DNA from: Phycisphaerae bacterium
GTDB taxonomy: Bacteria > Planctomycetota > Phycisphaerae > Phycisphaerales > SM1A02
Reading direction: 5' to 3'
Length of the DNA: 5,115 nt
NCBI GenBank assembly: GCA_002683195.1
Contig: NYSW01000028.1
Coordinates: 3,000-8,114 of the forward strand
Shown here: positions 1-5,115 of the stretch, piece by piece
How the letters are laid out: every line of letters begins with the position of its first letter
Position numbering within the stretch: position 1 is the first letter of the stretch
The notes under the pieces: model-generated
The model's database searches: none
What the model was told of the DNA's origin: nothing
The model's input: only the letters and a program-made list of their open reading frames with translations
Made by a program: the position numbers and the translations under genes

Positions 1-617
1 GCCAGAATGAGTCCCAGAAACGCGCACCACATCAACGACAGATTGACGATCAAGCTTCTGCGGGTCGCGGAATCCGTGTCCCGGTTTCGAATCGTCTGGA
101 TCTGCCTCATCAGCCAGCCATGGGAGCGGGCGGAGAGTCGTGTTCGTCGCGGGGGGTTCGGAACGGCTTCGACCAGCCGTTGCAACGCCTGCCCGGAGTT
201 GCCGAGCATCGGGGAGGCGTAGTGGGCGATCAGGAGATCGCGATGCGAGAAGTCCACGCCGTGGGCGCCGCAGGCTTCCGATCGGACGTCCGCCTTGCAC
301 CAGGGGCAGAGGCAGCCATCGGCATCCCAGACCTTCGGTCCGAGGGCGTCCCATCGGATTCGAGCCCGCCACCACAGGGCGCCGCCGACGCCCATGATCA
401 CCCACGTGATCGCGGTGATCCAGATCGACAGGACGAGCCGAAGGTCTTCACCGTAGGGTGGACGCGCGTCGAACACGAAGATCAGCAGGCCGACGTTGAG
501 AATCAACATCAGCAGAAAGGCCACGATCCCGAGGGCCCCGCCTCTTCGGGAGAAGCGATACCGCCCCGTCAATTCGGAGTGGGCGATCGGCCAGGGTTGA
601 GATTTGTCCTTGGTCAT
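1..617 (-). CDS. Membrane protein of unknown function with zinc-ribbon-like Cys cluster (3' end beyond window)
   Basis: An open frame of 205 residues running off the left edge without a stop, starting at ATG 617 with GAGGGG (621-626) just upstream; an in-frame TGA at 671-669 closes the frame above it. Third codon positions are GC-rich, as in the neighbouring genes, which supports it as a real gene. Two membrane helices are visible (about 27-50 and 60-83), then a soluble part with C-x-C-x2-C at 102-107 (CLCPWC) and C-x2-H at 116-119 (CGAH), resembling a zinc-ribbon or treble-clef-like metal site. A third hydrophobic segment begins near 188 and is cut by the window edge. The segment between (about 140-185) is basic. 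I do not recognise the family. It is in the same direction as the secretion genes, 77 bases after the GspJ-like gene, so it could be the last part of that operon or have its own promoter. Function: unknown. Confidence 0.82.
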   Translation of the reverse strand, partial: MTKDKSQPWPIAHSELTGRYRFSRRGGALGIVAFLLMLILNVGLLIFVFDARPPYGEDLRLVLSIWITAITWVIMGVGGALWWRARIRWDALGPKVWDADGCLCPWCKADVRSEACGAHGVDFSHRDLLIAHYASPMLGNSGQALQRLVEAVPNPPRRTRLSARSHGWLMRQIQTIRNRDTDSATRRSLIVNLSLMWCAFLGLIL

Positions 618-644
618 CTTCCCCTCGACGCTGGAGATCCGCAG

Positions 645-672
645 ATGGTAGTTCTCCGGCCGAGGAGGTCAA
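645..672 (-). promoter_or_regulatory. Candidate sigma70-like promoter in front of the zinc-ribbon membrane protein gene
   Basis: In the 77-base gap after the GspJ-like gene, the minus strand reads TTGACC (672-667), 16 bases, then TACCAT (650-645). These match the -35 and -10 consensus at 5/6 and 4/6 positions. A transcript would begin near 638, leaving a leader of about 20 bases before the ATG at 617. This is the largest true gap in the window, so a secondary promoter is plausible, but such a match also arises by chance and promoter rules in this likely phylum are poorly known. Confidence 0.3.
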
Positions 673-694
673 CAATTTTCACGCTTCAATGCCG

Positions 695-1297
695 TCAGAA
701 CGCCTCGAGGCGGGGCATGGCGGAGCCGACGAGGCGGATCGAGTTGGCCCGGTCGCCTTCGATCTGAAGTTCGATCACGTCGCTGGGGTCGACGGTCAGA
801 TCGATGGTGGCGCGGTAGAGCCGTCGTCCCTGTTCGTACTCGAGGGTGAAGGGTTCGATCAGCACCCCGTTCTCATCCGTGGTGCCGACCACGCCGTCGA
901 GGAGTTCGACCGGAGCCTGGCCTTCGAGCTGGTAGGTGAGAAGTTCTTCGGAGCGATCCCAGCGGATGGTCACCACCTCGTCGTCCTGGGTCCGGAACTC
1001 GATGAAGTCCGAACGGATCCGGGTGATCCGCGGATCGGTGGGGAAGGGGCCGAACTCCGTGCCGGTCCGGAGCAGGGTGAGCATGCGATGCATCACGATG
1101 CGGCCGATCGACTGGGTGGAGACTTCCTTGGTGGTCGCTTGATAGGCGCGGAAACTGGCATCGAGGGCCGCGAGGGTGGCGGTCAGCAGCGTGGCGGTGA
1201 TCGCCAGCGCGATCAGCACTTCGAGCAGGTTGAATCCCCGGCGGGAACGAGGCCCCGAGCGACGACTCGACGGTGCATTTCGAATGGGTCGGTTCAT
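695..1297 (-). CDS. Prepilin-type minor pseudopilin, GspJ-like
   Basis: A 200-residue prepilin-type protein. The leader is 21 residues and arginine-rich, ending RRG. The mature start is FNLLEVLIALAITATLLTA, giving cleavage at G21|F22 and the conserved Glu at residue 26 (mature Glu5). The hydrophobic helix spans about 22-44. The periplasmic part contains a strand-rich segment: VVTIRWDRSEELLTYQLEG (108-126), then ELLDGVVG and FTLEY (150-154). This matches the GspJ/PulJ habit of a 'Y-x-L ... LL-x-GV ... F-x-Y' layout. The ATG at 1297 overlaps the TGA of the large upstream gene as ATGA, with GGAAGG (1304-1309) 6 bases upstream, so translational coupling is likely. A longer reading from 1348 would overlap the upstream gene by 55 bases and put the cleavage site at residue 38; it is less likely. 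In known systems GspI, J and K form the tip complex, which fits this neighbourhood. Confidence 0.9.
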   Translation of the reverse strand: MNRPIRNAPSSRRSGPRSRRGFNLLEVLIALAITATLLTATLAALDASFRAYQATTKEVSTQSIGRIVMHRMLTLLRTGTEFGPFPTDPRITRIRSDFIEFRTQDDEVVTIRWDRSEELLTYQLEGQAPVELLDGVVGTTDENGVLIEPFTLEYEQGRRLYRATIDLTVDPSDVIELQIEGDRANSIRLVGSAMPRLEAF

Positions 1298-3690
1298 TGA
1301 AGGCCTTCCCGGTAACTGGCGGCGATGGGTTCGGCCAGGATCGGCCACGGAATGCCGTCGGGCAGCACCACGTCGGGGTCGTATTCGAGGACGATTTCCC
1401 CGAAGCCGGTGAACGACGGGTCGAGCGGGTCCGAGCCCTCACCGTCTCCGTCGTCCGGTCCGAAGTAGCCGATGGTCGTGTTGAAGGCGTCGGCCTGGCC
1501 GTCGTAGTAGAGAGGACCTTCACCCGAAGTCGGCTTGAAGGTCATCAACAAGGTGCCTTCGACCAGCGCCGTGCCCCGCACGTCGAGGATGCCCGCCACG
1601 ATCACGCCCCGGAGTTCGACTCGGGGAGTGGCATCAAGGTCTTCGGCGTCCGTCTCGTTGGTGAACGAACCGACGTCGACCGACCATCCGGGCATCATGA
1701 TCGAGCTCTTCCGCATTTCTTCGATCTGCTCCGCCGGAATCGATTCCAGGAGGTCCTGGAGTTCCTCACCGTCGGGTTGGGCGAGCAGAGCGGGGTCATC
1801 CGGATCACCGAAGAAGCGGCTGGCTCCGGTGATCTGGCTCTTGTTCCGCCAGTGGGTGTATTCCGCGGGCGTGTCGCCGGCAAGTGAACCGAGGAACGTG
1901 CAGTCGGCGAATCGGAGGTTGTTGCTCAGCGGCTTGCTGTCGAGCACTTCGCCGAATTCGGGATGACTGGCGACCAGTCCCTCGAACCGGGTGCGGATCA
2001 GAAAGCCCTCGCCCGGATCGGCATCCTCGAGCGCTCCCGCGTAGTTCCAATTCGGATCGTTGCAGATCTGCTCCGTTCGGACGTAGGTCACGCCGACGAA
2101 GGTGCAGTCTTCGAAGAGGGCGTTGGTGCCCACTGGAATCTCCACGTCGCGGAAGGTGATGCCCCGGTAGATCGGCCGCAGGTAGAGGTCATAGGGATTG
2201 GAACTGCCCAGGGGTGTGGTTTCATACCCCGGATGGTCGTCGTCACCCGGGAGGATCGCCTCGCCTCCGTCGGCGACGCCACTGGTGACCTGGTCTTCGA
2301 AATCGTCTCCTGCGAGCGCGGTGTCGAGGAAGTACGTGGCACTGTTGGCGAACATGTCGGTGGAGACCACCCGCAGGCTCTCGGCATCGAGTCCGAAGCT
2401 CATCGCGGCTCGATCGACCTGGGGGCGGACCGAGCCTCGGACCACGGTGCGTACCGGGCCGCCATGGGCGTTCTCCCAGTCATCGCGTTCCACGGCGAAG
2501 GCCAGCCGGCCCTGCACCTTGGCGTAGCGATCCCACGAATCAAGCACCCCGTCCCGCCAGCCGAGTTCGGTGTCCGTGGCGTCGATGACGCCGTCGTCGT
2601 TTCGATCTGGATTCGAATTGTCCAGGAGATGGGCGAACTGGTCGTCGATCCCCTCGAATTCCGCGGTCGCCCCGCCGGAGAGTTCAGTGTCGTAGACCAC
2701 GCTGCCGTTCTGGTCGAGATCGAACGCATCGAGAAAGAGATCGAAGTCGTCGACGAATTCGTCTCCGTCGAGGTCGACGAAGTCGGATCCGAGATCCTGT
2801 CCTTCGACCGGATGCCCGGGTCGGAGACGGCCATCGTCGTCGACGTCGTTGGCGGCCAGCAGTTCCTCGAAGAGATCGAGCTTCAGGTCCAGATCGGCGG
2901 AGAGCCAGCGGACGTCGCTCCGCATGTCGAGCGGATCGCCGGTTCCACCATTCAGCTCTCCGGGGTTTTCTCCGTAGCGGGTCCCGAGCGGTCCGAAGAT
3001 CATCACGTTCTTGCCGATCATGATTCGGTTGGGGCTGACCACCGCGTATTCGATTCTTTTATCGAGTTCGACCGTCATCGAAAGCACCCGCCGTACTTCG
3101 CGGTCGACGCCTTCGCTGACCACGCGAATCGCGTTTTCACCCGGAATCGACTCGTATCGAAGGCGAAACCAGGCGGATCCCGCGTCCGGCGACACGCGGA
3201 TGGGGCGCACGTCGAGGATGCCGTTGTCCTGGTCGAAGGCGGGAAGACCGACGTCACCCGGTTCGATCGCCTCGGAGTGGTCGCCCGCCAGATGGGCATC
3301 GCGAACCGCCTCCGAGAGGCTCCCCGCGGGGGTGCCCACTTCGTAGCCTTCGGGAGGTAGCACGGTGACCTCGCCATCGACTCCGGCGTCCCAGGTTCCG
3401 TTCCAGAGATCGGCGGCGAAATCCGGATCGATCTCGCCCTTCATCACGATGAATCGTCGGGCTTCTCGTTCGAGCACCCAGGTTCCGTAGACCAGCCCGG
3501 TCTCGGCCGCGCTGGTGGCGCGGCTGACTCGAAGGGACACGTCGGCGGTCCGGAGATTTCCGGAAGCGACCACCGCCATCGCGGCGGCGAGCGAGCCGAA
3601 GATGACCAGGAACATCATCGCGAGCACGCTGGCGACCCCACGCGGTGCCCTCACCGCGGTGGTTCTCCGGGATCGAATGGGAAGACTCAT
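1294..3690 (-). CDS. Large PilX/GspK-like pilus-associated protein with EF-hand loops and likely beta-helix
   Basis: A 798-residue protein (825 if started at 3771). The N-terminus has a basic leader, then RGVASVLAMMF and one membrane helix (about 18-43), followed by the SAAETGL motif (60-66) seen after the helix in PilX- and GspK-type proteins. Mature position 5 is Leu, not Glu, as in GspK. Residues about 281-373 contain four Asp-rich loops; the one at 362-373 fits the dockerin EF-hand pattern fully (Asp at 1, 5, 9, 12, Asn at 3, Gly at 6). The C-terminal half has short Gly- and Val-rich strands and a repeated DCTF motif (528-531, 596-599), suggesting a parallel beta-helix. Ordinary GspK is 300-350 residues, so this is a greatly enlarged relative or a PilX-type analogue. 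The start at 3690 was chosen because GGAG lies 7 bases upstream and the leader length (about 18) then resembles the sister prepilins. The Met at 3771 overlaps the previous stop (ATGA) but has no good ribosome binding site. Likely role: tip or adhesin-like subunit of the pseudopilus (inference). Confidence 0.88.
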   Translation of the reverse strand: MSLPIRSRRTTAVRAPRGVASVLAMMFLVIFGSLAAAMAVVASGNLRTADVSLRVSRATSAAETGLVYGTWVLEREARRFIVMKGEIDPDFAADLWNGTWDAGVDGEVTVLPPEGYEVGTPAGSLSEAVRDAHLAGDHSEAIEPGDVGLPAFDQDNGILDVRPIRVSPDAGSAWFRLRYESIPGENAIRVVSEGVDREVRRVLSMTVELDKRIEYAVVSPNRIMIGKNVMIFGPLGTRYGENPGELNGGTGDPLDMRSDVRWLSADLDLKLDLFEELLAANDVDDDGRLRPGHPVEGQDLGSDFVDLDGDEFVDDFDLFLDAFDLDQNGSVVYDTELSGGATAEFEGIDDQFAHLLDNSNPDRNDDGVIDATDTELGWRDGVLDSWDRYAKVQGRLAFAVERDDWENAHGGPVRTVVRGSVRPQVDRAAMSFGLDAESLRVVSTDMFANSATYFLDTALAGDDFEDQVTSGVADGGEAILPGDDDHPGYETTPLGSSNPYDLYLRPIYRGITFRDVEIPVGTNALFEDCTFVGVTYVRTEQICNDPNWNYAGALEDADPGEGFLIRTRFEGLVASHPEFGEVLDSKPLSNNLRFADCTFLGSLAGDTPAEYTHWRNKSQITGASRFFGDPDDPALLAQPDGEELQDLLESIPAEQIEEMRKSSIMMPGWSVDVGSFTNETDAEDLDATPRVELRGVIVAGILDVRGTALVEGTLLMTFKPTSGEGPLYYDGQADAFNTTIGYFGPDDGDGEGSDPLDPSFTGFGEIVLEYDPDVVLPDGIPWPILAEPIAASYREGLQ
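2572..2847 (-). other. EF-hand / dockerin-like calcium loop cluster inside the large pilus protein
   Basis: This coding segment (residues 282-373 counting from the start at 3690) carries four Asp-rich loops: DVDDDGRL (282-289), DLDGDEFVDDFD (306-317), DLDQNGSVVYD (324-334) and DRNDDGVIDATD (362-373). The last is a complete dockerin-type loop; the second keeps Asp at 1, 3, 5, 9 and 12 but has Glu at the usual Gly; the first and third lack the acidic residue at position 12. The second and third are 18 residues apart and joined by a hydrophobic LFLDAF linker, much like a paired dockerin repeat. Calcium binding is inferred from pattern only. Confidence 0.65.
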
Positions 3691-3697
3691 GTCGGAA

Positions 3698-3701
3698 CTC
3701 C
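3698..3701 (-). promoter_or_regulatory. Ribosome binding site (GGAG) that decides the start of the large pilus protein
   Basis: The minus strand reads GGAG followed by 7 bases and the ATG at 3690. The competing Met at 3771 is preceded only by GGATCCAACCACG, which has no good Shine-Dalgarno core. This site, together with the prepilin-like leader length, favours 3690. The ATGA overlap with the previous gene at 3771-3768 argues the other way, because coupled starts can work without a strong site. Confidence 0.55.
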
Positions 3702-3767
3702 AACGGGCATGGGGGGGCATGGCCCCGGACGCCGGGACGCCTCCTGATGGAAATCGGAACCGGTCGG

Positions 3768-4328
3768 TCATCGTGGTTGGATCCAGGTGAGTCGCGTGAT
3801 CTCACGCGGCTCGAGGTCCATCGCGTTCTGATGCTGCACGAAGACGGTCACTCGAAGCATGTCGCTCGCGCCGTTCTCGAGGGTCGTGGCCAGATCGAAC
3901 GGATCGACGTTGGTGACTTCGATCCGCTGGCTCCAACCGGGAAACTGCAGAAGGGGATCGCGGAGAGCGTTCACCGGCCCGTTGCCGATGTCCGCGCTGA
4001 AGACCGCATCGTCGAAGTCATCGACGTCATCCCAGTCCAGAAGCATGGTCTCGCCCGCTTCGGGGCCCCAGTACTCGATGCCGGTGACGGGGTCGTGCCG
4101 GGGCAGGTTGATCGTCATCTCGCGAATCTCGCCCGCGAGTCGCATCGCGACCGCGGAACGCTGGGCCCAGCCGTTCTGCTCGTGAAAAGTCTGTTGGGCG
4201 AAGACGATCGCAAGCACGCCGGTACCGATGATCACGGTGGCCAGCGCCGCTTCGATGAGCGTGAAACCTCGGGGGCCGGCGTTGCGACGGGATCGCCGAT
4301 ACTTGGTGGTGGCTGGCACTCGATGCAT
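3768..4328 (-). CDS. Prepilin-type minor pseudopilin, GspI/PilV-like
   Basis: A 186-residue type IV pilin-like protein, probably a minor pseudopilin of the same fibre that GspF assembles. It has a 21-residue, strongly basic leader (RRSRR near 11-15) ending PRG, then the mature start FTLIEAALATVIIGTGVLA. The prepilin peptidase site is therefore G21|F22, and Glu26 is the conserved Glu5 of the mature pilin. The hydrophobic helix spans about 22-45. The rest is a small globular domain with a very acidic stretch at 98-106 (DWDDVDDFD), which could bind a cation, although that is not shown. The start ATG at 4328 has a purine-rich stretch (AAGGGCGAG) upstream. Its stop overlaps, as ATGA, an alternative upstream Met of the next gene. 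Position after gspF, size and the single N-terminal helix suggest GspI or PilV. Outside the N-terminus there is little to fix the subtype. Confidence 0.9.
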   Translation of the reverse strand: MHRVPATTKYRRSRRNAGPRGFTLIEAALATVIIGTGVLAIVFAQQTFHEQNGWAQRSAVAMRLAGEIREMTINLPRHDPVTGIEYWGPEAGETMLLDWDDVDDFDDAVFSADIGNGPVNALRDPLLQFPGWSQRIEVTNVDPFDLATTLENGASDMLRVTVFVQHQNAMDLEPREITRLTWIQPR

Positions 4329-4355
4329 TGAAACTCGCCCTTCGTGCTTCTGGGC

Positions 4356-5115
4356 TCAGCCCGAGACCAGGCTGCTCATCTTGAAGATGGGCAGGATGAT
4401 CGCCATGGCGATGAACCCGACCACGGAACCCATCAATACGATCATCAGAGGCTCGATCATGCTGGTCACGGACTTGATCGCGTCTCGAAGAAGTCGGTGG
4501 TAGTACTCGGAGACCTCTTCGAGAACTTCACCGAGCTTTCCTGAATCCTCGCCCGCCGCGATCATCTGCACGACGCTCTTGGGGAGCAGTCGGGACTTGC
4601 CCAGCTGGGACTGGATCTTCCGTCCCTGTCGAACCGAGGAGTGGACGCCGCGCCACATGCGGCGGAAGAGCCGATTGCCCGAGATGTCGCCGGTGATCGC
4701 GAGGGTGTCCAGCATCGGAACGCCGGCGTTGAGCAGTTCGCCCATGGTGTGGAGCGAACGACTGATGTAGAGGGCTCGGAACATGCGTTTCGCGACCGGC
4801 ATGGAGAGCTTGAAGCGATCCCACCAGAATCCGCCGAGGTCGGTCCGGACGAAGAGCAGGAAACCGCCGATCATCGCCGCTCCGGCGATCAGGATCACCC
4901 ACCAGAATCCGACCATGAAGTCGGAGACCGACATGAGGAACTTGGTCGGGCCGGGAAGGGCTTCCTCCTTGCCTTCGAAGACCCCCGCGAATCGTGGCAG
5001 CACGAAGGTCAGGAGGAACACCGTGACGCTGATCGCCATGGTGGCGATGATGCCGGGATAGACGCTCGCCCCGACGACCATCTTTCGAGTTTCGAGTTCC
5101 TGGGCGAGATACGCG
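4356..5115 (-). CDS. gspF: GspF/PilC-family inner-membrane platform protein, C-terminal part (5' end beyond window)
   Basis: This is the polytopic inner-membrane platform of a type II secretion system or type IV pilus; in the family it links the assembly ATPase (GspE/PilB) to pilin extraction. The frame is open to the right edge, so the Met at 5081 is internal: the preceding codons (AYLAQELETRK) continue the family sequence. The 252 visible residues hold the end of the first T2SF domain and all of the second. Visible marks are YPG (19-21) followed by a membrane helix (about 20-42, ending LPRF), a second helix (about 70-90), LLNAGVPMLDTL (127-138), the family signature GEDSGKL (188-194), and EPL (221-223) leading into the last helix with ILPIF near the C-terminus. 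The C-terminus looks complete, ending at TGA 4358-4356. The next gene follows after 27 bases, so they are probably co-transcribed. GspF and PilC cannot be told apart from this part alone; the family call is very secure. Confidence 0.95.
   Translation of the reverse strand, partial: AYLAQELETRKMVVGASVYPGIIATMAISVTVFLLTFVLPRFAGVFEGKEEALPGPTKFLMSVSDFMVGFWWVILIAGAAMIGGFLLFVRTDLGGFWWDRFKLSMPVAKRMFRALYISRSLHTMGELLNAGVPMLDTLAITGDISGNRLFRRMWRGVHSSVRQGRKIQSQLGKSRLLPKSVVQMIAAGEDSGKLGEVLEEVSEYYHRLLRDAIKSVTSMIEPLMIVLMGSVVGFIAMAIILPIFKMSSLVSG

Noticed and set aside
651..668. CTCC...GGAG inverted repeat in the 77-base gap, as a terminator
   Set aside because: Only 4 paired bases and no T tract; it lies within the spacer of the candidate promoter and is probably chance.
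120..767. A 215-codon open frame on the plus strand at the left end
   Set aside because: It is antisense to the membrane protein on the minus strand, which has proper hydrophobic helices, a Cys motif and a ribosome binding site; the plus-strand product is low-complexity and unlike any protein family.
1300..1307. AAGGCCTT palindrome just upstream of the GspJ-like start, as an operator
   Set aside because: Eight bases are too short to support a regulator site, and it coincides with the ribosome binding region and the end of the upstream coding sequence.
873..1523. A 216-codon minus-strand frame crossing the end of the large gene and the start of the GspJ-like gene
   Set aside because: It is out of frame with both well-supported genes, and its Arg/Pro/Ser/His-rich composition is typical of a shifted-frame shadow.
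2572..2847. The EF-hand region as a recently inserted foreign DNA segment
   Set aside because: Base composition and codon style match the flanking coding sequence, and no flanking repeats were seen.
1963..3360. A 465-codon open frame on the plus strand inside the large pilus gene
   Set aside because: It lies antisense to a gene with a clear membrane helix, pilin-like N-terminus and EF-hand motifs. Its product has no recognisable domain, and long antisense frames are expected in GC-rich coding DNA.
4352..4362. Palindrome GGGCTCAGCCC around the gspF stop codon, as a terminator
   Set aside because: The stem is only 4 bases with a 3-base loop, there is no T run after it, and the next gene follows closely in the same direction.

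Overview
All the coding sequence in this window lies on the minus strand, so transcription runs from the right edge to the left edge. It is one tightly packed gene string of about 5.1 kb, GC-rich with GC-rich third codon positions. It looks like a piece of a chromosomal type II secretion / type IV pilus-like (pseudopilus) operon from a Gram-negative bacterium. The best guess for the source is Planctomycetota, perhaps the Phycisphaerae. The reasons are several prepilins with long arginine-rich leaders and dockerin-like EF-hand loops with a linker resembling 'DFDLFLDAF'. That taxonomic call is inference from style, not from a marker gene.

Layout in transcription order: (1) 5115-4356, the C-terminal part of the inner-membrane platform protein GspF/PilC, cut by the right edge. 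(2) 4328-3768, a prepilin-type minor pseudopilin of GspI/PilV type. (3) 3690-1294 (alternative start 3771), a very large PilX/GspK-like protein with one N-terminal membrane helix, a cluster of calcium-type EF-hand loops and a likely beta-helical C-terminal half. (4) 1297-695, a GspJ-like minor pseudopilin whose start overlaps the stop of gene 3 (ATGA). (5) After a 77-base gap holding a weak candidate promoter, 617 to the left edge, a membrane protein of unknown function with a Cys-rich zinc-ribbon-like motif, cut by the left edge.

How they fit together: GspF/PilC proteins anchor the assembly ATPase and pull pilins out of the membrane. Proteins of GspI/J/K type form the complex that starts and caps the fibre. 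The two prepilins here have the Gly|Phe cleavage site and Glu at mature position 5. The large protein has the hydrophobic N-terminus but lacks Glu5, as true GspK does, so it is the natural candidate for the tip. Its size (about 800 residues, against 300-350 for ordinary GspK) and its EF-hand insert are the most unusual things in the window. No mobile element, RNA gene, CRISPR array or convincing repeat was seen, and no stretch over 80 bases is without a gene.
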